DNA from: Hyaloscypha bicolor E
Taxonomy: Eukaryota > Ascomycota > Leotiomycetes > Helotiales > Hyaloscyphaceae
NCBI RefSeq assembly: GCF_002865645.1
Contig: NW_020194684.1
Location: 6,307,565-6,371,564, forward strand
Direction of reading: 5' to 3'
Length of the DNA: 64,000 bases
Shown here: positions 24,590 to 36,822 of the stretch, in pieces
Numbering within the stretch: the first letter of the stretch is position 1
Layout of the letters: the number at the start of each line of letters is the position of its first letter
The notes under the pieces: model-generated
The model's database searches: none
Told to the model about the DNA's origin: nothing
What the model saw: the letters and a program-made list of their open reading frames with translations, nothing else
Position numbers and translations under genes: made by a program

Positions 24590-27500
24590 CTAGCTTCTCC
24601 TCCCGAACCTTAGATCCGTTCCGTTATTGTTACTGTTGTTTTGGTTGTTGTTGGGGGCTGACCCAAAGGCCATACTGGTGGGGTTGTCATCAATGGAGTA
24701 ATTGGGGTCCAGCAGTCTGGTAAGGTCGTCGTTGTTGCTCATCATATCCGTTGCCATGCTAGTCGGCACACCAAATCGATGTCCTGGAGGGTACCGTGGC
24801 GGCATTTCTTGCCACAAGCCGTTGTTGCTGTTGTTCGAGAAGCCTTGATTTGCAGATGTTGCGTAGATATCGCTCTCGATGGTATGATAGGGTGTTGATA
24901 GAATGGGTTGCGACGAAACAAGGCGATGATGCTCTCGTTGGAGGGCTGGCGGGCGGTGTACATGGCTTGAATGGACCGGATTTGGCTGATGTGGATGGGT
25001 TTGCTGTTGGGTTTGCGCTTGTTGAGATAGCGCAAATTCGTGTATGGGAGAGATTGGTCTACTACCACTGATACATGGGGAAGGGCTATTCGATGAAAGG
25101 CTATGCCCAGCTGATGACCTCTCATGAATAGCTGGCGGTCCCATAATGGTCTCCCGTGACGGAGCCTGGCTGGAAGTGGCTCCTGTGCTCTCGATTGGAA
25201 TAGATTGTCTTACAGTTCGAAGCAGATCTTGTCCCTGTGCTAGGTAACTTGCCAGCTGGTGCACCATGTCCGGTTGCCCCTGAATTTGGTTTCCTGTCGA
25301 TCTTGCAGGCATTGAGGTCATTACTAACTGTTGGCCCTGAGCGGATAGGTTTTGCCAGCCTGATTGCTCTGGAATGTAAGTGTTGCCTTCAATAGGAGTA
25401 GAGTCCTCGTAATTCCGTAGTTGTAGAGTCGTATTTTCAAACCCACCTGAGGATTCTCCGGGCAGAATTGATGAACCTTGACTTGGCGGATTGTATACAT
25501 TTTGAGGTTGGGACCTCGTCTGGAGACCTTCGTTTGATAAGGCTCCCTCACCCCAATTCGATCGAAAAGCACCATCTGTGTAGCCATCTCTCTCGTCGCG
25601 TAACCATGGGGAAGATGAAAAACTCGGAAGACGGTTCGATAGGGTTTCGGGTGCTCCAACATTCTGTCGGCCGGAAAAGTTGGATGATGAAGTTGGTGTG
25701 TTTGACATTACGTTTTTTGTGCTTGAGCCTACTCTCGACAAGCTTCGGTTGGAAAGGAATGGCGTGCCAGCTTGACTAGATCTTTCATTTGCAAACAATG
25801 GGGTGCTTGCAACCATACTGCCAGAGCTTGGTGTGGGAATTGCTGTAAAAATGCTCGGGTCTGCTCTTGTGCTTTCTATCTGTAAAGCATGCCTGAGAAG
25901 GCGCACACAATTATCGAATGTCTCTTTCTCTATGGACATTTTACCATCTCTACACTCGGTCTGGACCAACATCTCCCAGGTCCGTATCAAGGATTCCGCA
26001 GCGGGCGAGGTTAATGGAACAGCGATGGGTTCACAATCTTCATCATTAAAGTCAGTGTAAATTGGCAGAGCATGAACAGGACTACTTACAAGGGCTCGGT
26101 GGTTGGGGTGTGGATGGAAATAACACATTGAAGATTTGCATCCATTTTTCTTGATCTTTCTTTCCTCGGTTACTCATTATTGTCTTGATCGCATTCAGTC
26201 GTGTTTTGTCGATACCATCTCTACGAGGCGCTCGGGCCGGCGGCTGTCCAGCACGAGGGCATACATCGGCGTGATTCAAAGCGGCTTCAGCGCCATCGAA
26301 TTCTTCACAGCATTTTGCGCAATCGAAAATCTTGTGCTTCTTTAAATGGTCACTGTAATCGCAATCAGCGAACTAAAACATGAAAAAGCAAAATCCATTA
26401 GTGGCTTTACCTAACAAGGTGGTGCAATTCTATACTTCCGTATTTATGACAATGTGCAAACTTGTCACCCGAGTAGTTTCCTCCTGCTGTTGCGCTGGGA
26501 CAGTACTTGGACGGATCCTTCTTATAGAAAGGACAAGCAAACCTTGGGCCATTATATGCCTTGTTTGAGTCCCGAGTTTGCTTCTGCCGTTTTCGTCTTG
26601 GCTCGTCGTCAGTTTCATCACCTTCATCAGGGTCTCTCCTCGGTATATTATGCTTTCTAGGGTGCCTTCCTGTTTCTTTTTGCCTGCCTTCATTCGCTTC
26701 AGATAAGATAGCACCAGTTTCTGAGGCAGAATCTCCTGTGGTGGCATAACTAACCACCCCGGGAGAACGAGGTATATTCTTGCGTTGCCACTCTGCTTGA
26801 AATAAAGAGAGTGATCGAGCGAAGAGATCAGGTTCAGATGCTAGAGCATCTTGTAATACCCAGTACTCAAAAGATTCAAAGCCATTGGAATCGCTCTGAG
26901 TCCATAAATCTGTGTTGGAAATCGGATCCATATAATCTAAATCTTCGGAGTGCATATTTTGCTTATCATTGTATTTAGGCTCGATGTTCTGCTCAGAAAT
27001 GCTCTCTTTCTCGTTAGCTTCTACAAGACGATTCGCATCAACGGAGTGGTTCCAAGCCGTGCACAGGGCTATTTTGCGTTCCGGAAATGGATCAAAGACA
27101 GTTCTGTTTTCCAGGTATTGAGGGGAGTCCAGTAAGTTGTCATCAATTTCAAGACCCCGATCCGGCGAAGTCGCTGACACCGTTGAATATTCGGAGGCAA
27201 GGTTTCTCACAAAATGAGTCGGGTCATGATTCAAATCATTCACGATACTCTTCAAACTAAATTTTGTCAGCTACAATAATCCACGAATCTAAAGAGAAAA
27301 AAAGAAGAAAAGCGTACATTTGGCTATCATCCCAAGACGGATTTGCAATAAACTGAGACCAATCACCTGGGGAATCTCCCAATTCACGTGCAGATGGAGA
27401 TTTATATTGGGGAATAGTAGCTCGGTAGCAATTCGTCCCCAAAGGGGGAGAAGCAACCAAAATTCCGGTTGTACTGTCCAGAAACGTATTTTCAGACTTT

Positions 27501-28369
27501 TCACATGAAGCAGAGGATAATATCGTCGTAATTGAATGTATTTGGGAGCCTCCAGATAGAAGAGAGGGTGTGTTGGGTTCTGTTATTGTCTCGACGAGAG
27601 CGCTGTGATCTGAATCAGGCCTGGTCTGCGCCCTATGGTCGTGTGTTGTCCCAGAACTAGTTAGAAATGACTCTGTTGAATCTGTTGACATTTTGGAGGG
27701 TTTCGAAATCGTTTGCATTCTGGTCTCATGCCCTGTGAAGATGTTAATGTCCAACTTGGGGCTTTTAGGGCTGAATCTTGCTCTTACACGGATGTGCTGG
27801 GGCCTGGGTCCCAGGAAAGAGAATTGCCCATATTTCAAACCAAATATTTTCGTCACGGCATCTGTCTGGTATCACAAGGCGACATATCAATTGCCATTGT
27901 GCCTGATCGATACTCTCACATTGTTCTGGTTCGGTACGACTGAGGGGTTGGCCATTTTCCGGATGCAAGTCACATTGGTTTCGCCCGTTTGTGCGACTGC
28001 AGGCGAGGGAATCCACTGAAGCAATATGCTGCCGTTGGAGATGTTGCCTTTGCAAGGTCAACTTAGTTTGCATGTGAAATTGGTCAAGACTTACTTCACA
28101 CCAGCAATATTCTCCCACCCAGGATGCTCACATGTCTTGTTTCTGCATCCTGCTGCACAATACCTTGACGGCGAATATTTGTGGAAGTGGCACGCAAAAC
28201 GAAGGGTATCCAGTGGCCTAGGCGTGGCAGTTGTTGGGTCCTTATCACCATCTGGAGAATTTTGGTCCTGGTCATCTTCGCGACCATCGTCATTAAATTT
28301 CTTCAACCGCACAGTGGAGTCGAAGCTAGAAACCAAAGGACGTGGCGTAAATTTGCTGTCACTCGCCAT
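24590..28369 (-). CDS. Large protein with two zinc-finger-like modules and Ser/Gln/Asn-rich tail
   Basis: Predicted 1168 residues in six exons (minus strand): 28095-28369, 27788-28047, 27318-27732, 26411-27256, 26090-26352, 24590-26037. Introns are 47, 55, 61, 58 and 52 bp and all phases agree. Module 1 (about residues 58-175) begins RFACHFHKYSPSRYC and ends ENIWFEIWAILFPGTQAP. Module 2 (about 555-680) begins RFACPFYKKDPSKYC, continues with a C-x2-C-x12-H-x3-C finger (CAKCCEEFDGAEAALNHADVC) and ends KWMQIFNVLFPSTPQPP. This is the plan of a fungal family usually annotated only as C2H2-type proteins: FACPF(Y/F)K head, degenerate finger, then a W(xx)I(F/L)xxLFP helix. Two modules in one protein are unusual in my recollection. 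The tail (about 690-1168) is disordered and rich in Ser, Gln and Asn. A nuclear role is plausible but unproven. The start was taken at MASDSKFTPRP; the frame is open further upstream. Confidence 0.75.
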
Positions 28370-31254
28370 CGTCGATGAATAGCTTGAGTTGTGAGTGTGT
28401 TGCTGCCGCCACTTTTGCGAGCATCTTATGCAGCGCTCGGTGAGCCCGGCAACCCGGGCATGATGCTTGAATTCCCTCAGGAAAACATAACTCCAAATTT
28501 GGAACTGCAGAAGACGAACAACTAGTTCTGGAGAACTGTCGATCGTCGAGGCTAGTATAGCATGTGGGTATGCTGTATTGCAATATGCCTGCATGCAACC
28601 ATTCTGGAGAAGACCAGAGCTGCATTCGGCTATCTTCCCTGAAAATTTTATTTTAGTCTACTCTTCTTGTATTAAAAAATATACACAGAGTGGCGCTGGC
28701 TTGCCATTAAGCATGAAGGAGGTAACTTTAAGGACTTACCGATTTGTGTCGTTGCTGGAATAGCTCCATGTGCGATCATTCTTGCCATCTGGCCAGCCCT
28801 ATGATGGCCACGGTCTTCAACACGGATCCCGATTTTAGAGCGGTAAAAAATTAGTAAAGGGCTCACTCGTGACAAACCCACAAGGACGCTTCTACAGATA
28901 GTGTCTTTAAGAAAACCCGGTGACCTCAAAATGTTGAAAGACTCTGCTGAAGATTTCGGCCCAAAGTTATGGGGGGTTATCTCTGGTCTTGTCACCAAAG
29001 TTGGCGTTGTCAGGCTTTCCGCGAGACTTCGCGGCACTCCATGTCAAGATGTGCAGGGGTAGTAAGAGAAGGGGCGAGAGGGGCGCACCTTCGCGCGAGC
29101 ACTCGCGACACCACGCCGATGTCTCGCACTTTCCACATTGAAGCAAACATATTTTCAAGTCGGTGACGTATTCTGCCACCGAGAAATCCCGGAGCCCGTG
29201 ACAATCGGGCTTCCATACTCGCATTGGTGAATGGACAGGCTTGTGCTAGATAAACAGACGAGAGTCTCTTTTCCAATACACATTGAGTACCGGTACAGAT
29301 ATCAACAATCAAACAATGCATCCTTGTACAATTACATTCGACTCGATATGCCTGTCTTCTGTTGTGTGATTTTGGCAGCATGGATCTAGAAGCAACTTCA
29401 CTCTCGCGTCGCGAGCTTTCGCTTCTGGCCATTCTGTGTCACCACTCTTTTGGTGAATTTGTGTCCTAAACCAGACCCGTAATCGAGTTCTTCTCTGCTG
29501 CGAGGAACTTCGAAGCGGTTGTCATGAATTCACGCGCGAAGCATCGCAGAGAGGATGTTACAATGACAGAACACTATAAGAGAGTTTGCATCCAGTGCGT
29601 GGCAACAATGCCTTCCAACATTCAAAGTTCAAACACATGCTTAATTTCAGAAGCAATAATGCACATCAAATATGCATCGCGAGGAACTTCGAACACTTCA
29701 ATTATGCCTTTCCATCTATCTATTCAGAAGTGTGGGGCTTCACAGCCACAGACGCTTGTCAATAGACAGGGGGAGAATGGAGGGGCGGGAAGCTCAAAAG
29801 GGGGCGAAGGGGGCACCCCGCCCCGCCCACAGCCCGGCGATCCAGGTACCATCATGCAGCTCCTGCTTTCCCATCCCAATACTAACTCGACTTAGGAAAC
29901 GGACAGTAGTTCTGCATACTTCTTCTTAAAGTCCGCCAAGTGTGCTACAACTAGCCAGAGCAGGTAACTAACATATTCCAGACAGACGGACGAACGAAAA
30001 AAAAGATGAGAGAATCGATTCTTAATGGTGGACGATCCAATTGTACGATATGAGCAAGGGGTTATGAAAGAGGCAGGCGTTTGGAATGCTGAGGAAACAT
30101 CTCTACTATGCAGTCATTGGCAAGCTCGCAGGGGCACATCACCCGCATTTTGTACTGTACATTAGAACCTCATTGAAGACTTCTCCACTCCATAATACCC
30201 TTCAGGACCCCACAACCTGGAATTCGTCATGATTGTGGATGGAATGATACAACAAAACTGTGATTCGTTGGCAAAGGTAGGCGTGCCAGCGCCAGACCAG
30301 ATCAGGGCGAGGTAGACAGAAAAAAACCAAAAGCAACGAATAAGATTCAACGTAAATGGAAGGTGACCTTGCACCTCCCTCCAAAAATGTACAGCGGCAC
30401 ACGACTCTATTCGAGGTATGGCGACCCAACTTGGCGGGACGGAACGGCTCGGCCGGCGTCTTTTCGAACTGTGCGGATTTCAGCATAAGAAGAGCGCCGT
30501 GCTGGCAACAAATTTCTTTCTTTAGAACACGACTTTAATGTCCAAAGGAACTTCGACTAGTATTGACACCTGGAGGGCTTGCTAAACCTGTCCGTGTAAT
30601 CACAGTCCTCCTGTAACCACCGGTATGCGTGGTTGATCGTCGTGGGCTGGCTGAGGTGAAGTAATACTGCCACGCTAACGAGCCTGAGGCCCAAAGTCAG
30701 TGGAGTTCTGGGGCATAAAAGCCCATACCCCCCAACCGCCTACCCCAAAACATTCGATTTTTAATTATACCTTCATTATAATTACAAATCCTATTACAAA
30801 TTAATACTTTATAGTATTTTCGATATCCTGACGGCTATATATATATATATATGTTTTAACCTTATAGTGCGGCTAGAATCGCTCGTAAGGTAGTGTTTAT
30901 TTTTATTTTTTAGTATGCGCTGCGCCGCACCCACTAAAAATTGTTAGAAATAGTAGCACCCCGCTTTATATATACCACCTTACTAAAATCGAGGACCCTT
31001 TCTTATAAATTATTATTATACTCGTATATATATATAACTCACAAACTATTAGCGGCTATTCTTATACTTCTAATTTCAGAATATATTATTAGATTACTGC
31101 TTTTTCCCTTAGTAATAGTCGCTATTATATTATTATAACCTTTGCCTTTAGTACTACTCCCTTAATTTGATCTCGAAGTATTTCCTAATAAACTTTATAT
31201 TCCGTAGTAACTTGGTGTATTAATTTCTTCTTGTTTTAGTCGAGATAATAGTTA
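28370..31254. other. long gene-poor interval
   Basis: About 2.9 kb without a gene I can support. Several frames exist (for example 29010-29432 minus) but none has family resemblance. A GC-rich patch lies at 29765-29850. The word GAGGAACTTCGAA appears at about 29502 and again at about 29678. From about 30740 the DNA becomes AT-rich with many TATA runs, resembling an old RIP-mutated transposon; no domain could be read there. Confidence 0.4.
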
Positions 31255-31505
31255 TCCGTTCCGCTGCCACCAGCTACGCCCTCCGCTTAAATATACGAAA
31301 CATTAAAACCCTGACTCTTCTAATGCATTTCAATTTATAGATACTTTATAAAAACAATATAAAAATTTGTATAAGAGCTAACTGAAAGGCTATTTATTGT
31401 TTAATAAGAGGACCTAAGTCTTATATTATTACGTGAAGATTTATTTAAGTTTGAAGTTGAGAGAAAATCGTATAGGGGGGGCGCACCTGGTGGCAGCGGA
31501 ACGGA
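31255..31505. mobile_element. 251-bp MITE with 19-bp perfect terminal inverted repeats and TA duplication
   Basis: The left end starts TCCGTTCCGCTGCCACCAG and the right end is its exact reverse complement. Similarity continues imperfectly (CTACGCCCTCC versus GTGCGCCCCCC). TA flanks both sides (31253-31254 and 31506-31507). The inside is AT-rich with no frame. Size, TIRs and TA duplication make it a mariner-type miniature element. Confidence 0.8.
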
Positions 31506-31809
31506 TAGGCTATTTGAAGCCTTATTGCTTTAAGGAGCTCGTCGGGATCGCCCTCGCATTCAGAATAGTGATTTTTCTTGACAAGCATCTCGGCAGGTAG
31601 TAAAAGATTCAGAAAACAATTTATTTGGTAGTAAATTGAGTTGTGGTAGTTAAATAATCATTATTTAAATGGCAGTCAAAAATTTTTTGGGGCGGTCGGC
31701 TAGTGGATTCTTCTACGATTCTGGTATCAATACGGATCAATACCGGAAATTAGTTATCATTGCTAAGCCTGCGAAACAAGCCATTTGATAGAAGGAACGA
31801 CGAAGAGAT

Positions 31810-32522
31810 GTTATTCAATGTAGAGGAATGAACTTACACATGGCAGAGATGAAAGTCCTGCTGATGGAGACGGGAGTGAGCAAACCGCAAAACATCGAGA
31901 AGCTCAGAGAATACCTCAAGGACTATTCTCCCGTTATCCAGAAGGTGTTGTAGTATGTGGAAAAATCACAAGTTTGGAGGATGGTGGAATCGATGCCAGC
32001 GCCGTAGGTGTGTAAGAGTAGGGGGGTGGTACTTCTCGGTGATGCACTTCATGCCGTTCTGCCATGGGTGGGACAAGTATTCTCCCCCACTTGAAGCTTG
32101 TGGTAAGATACTCACGAAAGTAGGAAGGTGGCATAGCTATAGAAGACGCGGCGACTCTAGTAGAGTGTCTTGAGCGAGTTGAAACAACGGACGGTATCCC
32201 AAAGGTCCTGAAAGCATTTCAAGAAATTCGAGAGCCGAGATACAAGTTGGTTCAAGAACGGAGTTTCATACAATCCAAAAGAGAGACTGTTCCTGACGGA
32301 CCAAAGCAAGAGGCGCGAGACAAGAAGTTCAAAGCTTTCAATGCTTGTAATGGTGTGACGCCTTGGGATGGATTTCATACTAATGAACTCCCTGCCATTG
32401 ATAGTGGAAATTGGCAGGCGAGGTTGTGCGGGCATGATGCGACGGCATTTGTAAGTTTGTTCTGATGCGTGGAAGTGAAAACAGGGCTTGGCTGTACTAC
32501 TGACTTAAAGCAGGCGAATTGA
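31810..32522 (+). pseudogene. FAD-dependent monooxygenase (salicylate-hydroxylase-like), 5' truncated with two in-frame stops
   Basis: The reading frame gives VIQCRGMNLHMAEM, KLREYLKDYSPVIQKVL, a TAG at 31951, then SQVWRMVESMPAP, a TAG at 32005, and VVLLGDALHAVLPWVGQ. After a 47-bp intron (32077-32123) come EGGIAIEDAATLVECLERV and KAFQEIREPRYKLVQERS. A last 63-bp intron (32451-32513) leads to a natural stop at 32520-32522. GDAxHAxLPxxGQ with IEDAxxL is the flavin-binding second half of class A flavoprotein monooxygenases. The N-terminal Rossmann half (GxGxxG) is missing upstream. The two TAG codons sit where CAG, TGG or similar would be expected, which fits transitions. Confidence 0.75.
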
Positions 32523-33229
32523 GAACCTGATAAAAAGTTCGGGGTTCGTCAGCAAACAACCATCAGCAGTGGAGTTCTTTTGAATTCTGAGACCAAGAGT
32601 CAATAGGTCTCAAGTGGGGAGCGAATTTTGCATGTTACACTCCCAAACTTGGGAACATGTAGATGAACTCGTTCGAGTCAGAACATAAAAGATTTTCGTC
32701 TCGTCTTTGTGACTTCACTTGCACCCAACGTACTCCACGTACCAATGAGCCCATCTCTTCCACGAACACCCCCCACTTTCAACCCCCTTTTGCCAAGCTT
32801 TAAACACAGGTTTTCTCCACCCGTTCTCTCAAATTTTCTCGCTTCACCCCCTGAAAGTGGGCCCTACTGGCAATGAACACCTCCTAATCAGATGCCAAGC
32901 TCCGCATCGGATCTTATCAGATCCATCTGATAAGATGTTGTCCCAGTCTAAAGCGATTGGCGATGTCACGACATCCACTCGTGCTCACCGTCGTATAGAT
33001 GTCTCACCGGAGGACAACCTAAAAGGCATAAGTGTGCTGCGAGGCATTCGCTGGAATCCGATGTCGCATTTGTTGCACCGCCGGGTCGATCTGAGAGTAA
33101 GTAAATGCGTGACTTATTAAAGCGACGGTTCCCCGGAGAGCCTCGACACAAGCCGTTGTTCATTTGGTGTCTTTCCTGCAATAGGTAACCCTTTTTTTGG
33201 AGAAAATTGTTCTAGTATCCATCTGTACA
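32523..33229. other. intergenic, no feature seen
   Basis: 707 bp between the monooxygenase pseudogene and the transporter. It contains a short inverted word (TCTTATCAGATCCATCTGATAAGA, at 32907-32930), which could fold as a hairpin or be a paired site. No coding frame is supported. Confidence 0.4.
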
Positions 33230-35303
33230 ATGGATAAGCACAATGTTTCTTCCGAGAGGAGCTCAAACGAGATGTCTGCTGAAAGCCAAGGGCACAAAGG
33301 AAATTCTGGGGTTGAAGTGTCCTCGATTCCAGCAGATGGGTCAACAAACGAGAACTCGACACTGGTCACAGTCCCTCTATCTTTCAAACTTGCCTCTATT
33401 CTGCTCGTCTCAGCAATTGGATTCGGCTCCTCATGGAGCGGCGGCATAACAGGGGCGATGAAGACAACACTCAAGAAGGTATTTCCATGCCTTCTCCCAA
33501 CCACCTTTGATCAACCAGAACTAAATCTTACAGGGCCTCAATATCAATAACACACAATTCGCCCTCCTCGAAGCCAGCGAGGACTTCATGGTCACAGCAC
33601 TCGTGCTTCTCAGCGGCGTGGTAACAGACCGAATCGGCGGCGCAAGCGCAATACTCTACGGAAACGTCATCTATACAGTTGGTTCCATTCTCGTCGCGGC
33701 CGCAACAACAGTCCGCTCGTACAAATTCATGATCTTCGGCCGAGTTGTGCTCGCACTTGGAGATATCGCCACTCAAATCGCACAGTAACCAACCTATCTC
33801 TTTTTCCTATGCCCCGAACTCCCTACCTCACTGGTCCGGTCGAGGAGATGTTCCGTTCTCCCAGCTCCACTTTCCCAAGAAATATGTTGCTGATTTGCCG
33901 AAGGTATAAGATCTTTTCTAGTTGGTTTCCTCCCAGTCATGGGTTTGCTGCTACTCTTGGGCTTGAGTTGGGAATTGGGAAGGTAATGTTCCCTCAAATC
34001 ATACACGGATTGAATTGATGAGCTGACGTGCCCTAGATCGGCGGTTTCGTCGGCAAATCAACAGCAAACATCATCGCCAAGAAAACCGGAGACTTCTCCT
34101 GGGTCTTCTGGACAGCGGTCTTCATGAACCTCTTCACGAATTTCATGACAGTAATCTTCTACTTCTTCACTCGCTACTGCAAGCGCACCTTCAAGAGCAC
34201 TCCCGATCCCGCCACTGGCGAAGAGCTAACTGAAAAGAACAAGAAGTTTGAATTGGGGAAAGTGTTGGAGTTGCCGTGGGTGTTTTGGGGTGTGATGGGG
34301 TTCAGTCTGTTTGAGACGAGTACCGCGATTGTGTTTCAGCAGAATGCAACCGAGTTGGCGCAGTTGCGGTTTGGCACGGATGCGGTGACGGCCGGGTGGT
34401 ATACTAGTGTGTTGCAATATGCTGGTAGGTGGATGTCTTGGTGAGGAGAAAGTATGCTAATGGAACAACAGGGTTCTTTGTCGTACCTTGTGTTGGGATT
34501 TTCATTGATCTGCTTGGCAATCGCATTACTCTCAGTCAGTATTATGATTCAATTGAGAGGAGGGACCAAACTGACCAAGAATTCTTGCAGTGGTGCTTTG
34601 CGGAGCTGGAGTCTTCCTTTCCATGTGCCTCGTGAACTGGGCGACAACCACGAGAGGAACAGCAGCTGCTTTTGGAATATACGTATGTATCCACTGCCTC
34701 TAAACTAATATCCCCACTAAATGGAAATAAATCCAGGCTGTGGCATATTCCTTCGGCCCTACAACAATCATAGACAGCATCCGCACCTCATTATGGCACT
34801 CATCAGTCTTCGGCTCTGCATACGCATGCAAGATAACCATGAACAATGCGCTTGTCCCTCTACCCCACCTCCACCCCCTGACTTACACGTAAGATAGGAT
34901 GAACATCATAGTGCGCATCCTAACTGGAGTTCTCCAAGACTCCTCGCCAGAATCAGACCCTTATAAGAAAGTCACGCCTGTCTACGTTGTGCTCTCCGTC
35001 CTCTCTTTTATCGTATCCCTCGCGATGCTCACGCTCTTCCTACTCTCTAAGACATCGACGGGTAAGATAAGCTCGATCTATGTCGATATTGGCCGCTTGC
35101 AATGGACAAGAAAACAGAGATTGATTAAAGGAGACTTGATGAATGAGAGGAAGCTTATCGTTGGCGGTGGAGAGGAAGGTTACGGCGAGAAGGGAAGGGA
35201 GATGAAGAGGCTGAGTAAGATTTGCTTTGGGGCGTTGATGTGCTTAGTCCTTGGAAGTTGGGTAGCATATTTCTGGGGGGTCGCGACTGGCAATAATGAG
35301 TGA
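33230..35303 (+). CDS. Major facilitator superfamily transporter, MFSD1-like
   Basis: Predicted 546 residues in eight exons: 33230-33478, 33534-33784, 33904-33982, 34037-34424, 34472-34534, 34591-34682, 34737-34849, 34898-35303. A hydrophilic N-terminus (about 45 residues) precedes multiple membrane segments. MFS loop signatures are seen as GVVTDRIGG and GRVVLALGD, later GIFIDLLGNR. TIIDSIRTSLWHSSVFGSAYA and MNNAMNIIVRILTGVLQD resemble the MFSD1 branch, a lysosomal/vacuolar dipeptide transporter in animals. Seven phases fit GT-AG introns. The seventh intron (34850-34897) keeps the family sequence MNNA-MNIIVRI only if its donor is GC rather than GT. This may be a GC-AG intron, a decayed donor or a sequence error. 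Confidence 0.85.
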
Positions 35304-35779
35304 GAGATATAAATCTGAGGGGTCGGGGATATATCTGACCGGCTTAAAGAAAGGCTACACGAGCCTCGTTGGATCCTTGATATAGTAATGAGAGAGAGCT
35401 GAACTCTGCCGGTATGCCCACGCAACGTTTGTGAAGAAGCACAACGAAAAATGGAGGAGACTCACTTGAGAGTCGAGGCACGCCCACATCGAACTAGAAA
35501 CCTTACTTGTCATCTAAAATCCCCTCGACATTGCTCCGTCACCGCGATTCACCTGGGAAGCCATATCCTCGAGCCCACGGACCTAGCTTTCATAATCCCC
35601 TATCAGTAACGAACAAGAAACCGGCCTCAAGATTTCACTCGCTCTCACTTCGCAAACTCATCACCCCCCAACACGGAGGCGAGGTCCTCCAGCATCCCGT
35701 CCATTGTCTCCAACGTTCTCGTCTTTGCGGCCCCTATTGCGCCACCGTCCGAGCCAACTACAAATGAACTCGTAGAAAT
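35304..35779. other. intergenic; possible C-terminal gene fragment on the minus strand
   Basis: On the minus strand a short frame from the hAT element edge to a stop at 35645-35647 reads like a genuine protein end (GAAKTRTLETMDGMLEDLAS, then VLGGDEFAK). It may be the tail of a gene cut by the hAT insertion at 35788, but I could not join it in frame to the other side. Otherwise the interval shows nothing. Confidence 0.3.
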
Positions 35780-35787
35780 ACTACCGG

Positions 35788-36814
35788 CAGGCTCGGCAAC
35801 GATTGGCGTTTTGCACTATCGATAACAATCGATGCCACAATCGTAAGGTATCGATTGTATCGATAGTGCAATCGATTGTTTAGCGAGCTAATCCCTACAT
35901 ACGTATGATTTTACCCCTTTTCTAATGCCAGAAGATCCAGAAGTTTAGTAGAGTACTATACTATATATAATAAAGGTAAGGCTCTCTCTTATTTACTTAT
36001 TTAAAGAAAGTATCTAGAACTCTGCTCCTTTTCTAGTACTTAAGGTACTCCTGCATCTTGTCTGGCTTCAAGCTGCCCCCTATTCTAGGTAGCTTACCGT
36101 ACGATAAGCCCCTGAAAAGACTCCCTCTGGCCTATCGCTCATTAGTACTATTGAGATGATATTAATAGCTATTCCTGTATCCGGTAAGACATAGTCTATA
36201 CTAGTAAGGGGGTCTGTTACGATTTACCCTACCAAAAATCGGCCGCACTCACATATTACTGCCCCTCCTTCCTTTTCTCTCAGTATTTACACTCTCTTTA
36301 ATTCTTCTCTCTCTCTATATATATAAAAGTATAAAAGTAAAAGGGGGAATTAGGGGATATTAAATTTAAGTAGTTAAAAGCCTTGGTTCTCATTATTAAA
36401 GGCAGGGAAAGGCCCCTTAATATAGTACAAATCCACTAGTCTCCCACTAGCCCTCCCATACGCTGGCTGCCTTGGGCCCATAAGCTTGGCAACTTTTAAT
36501 GGGGGAGGGGTTAAGAGGGCGAGTATATAAAAGTAAAAAGCAATAAGTGGAGAGAGAAAGTGAGAAGTGAGCTTCGAGGCTTGTGGTCGCGAGGAAAAGG
36601 GAGCCCTATAATTATAGGCTGCTTATCGCTAAATTTTAGGGCTACGATCGCTAAATTATAGGCTATAGGTACTAAAAATTTAGTGCTTAGCTTTCGTGGG
36701 GTGCGGGGTAATAATCGTTTAGTAATCGATTACCAATCGATTACAATCGATAGCTAATCAATAGTGCACACAATCGATTACTAATCGATTGCTCAGCAAT
36801 CGTTGCCGAGCCTG
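35788..36814. mobile_element. hAT-type DNA transposon, 1027 bp, degenerate
   Basis: The ends are CAGGCTCGGCAACGATTG and its reverse complement. The element is flanked by an 8-bp direct repeat ACTACCGG (35780-35787 and 36815-36822). Eight-bp duplications and CAGxx ends are the hAT signature. Both subterminal regions are packed with the word AATCGAT in both orientations, as is usual for transposase-binding regions. A degraded frame around 36150-36240 reads IEMILIAIPVSGKT then a stop, then VRGSVTIYPTKNR, which resembles the C-terminal hATC dimerisation domain. It is therefore an internally deleted hAT rather than an unrelated MITE. Confidence 0.85.
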
Positions 36815-36822
36815 ACTACCGG

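Noticed and set aside
29010..29432. 140-codon minus-strand frame in the gene-poor interval
   Set aside because: Arg/Ser-rich random-looking composition, no family resemblance, no splice partner.
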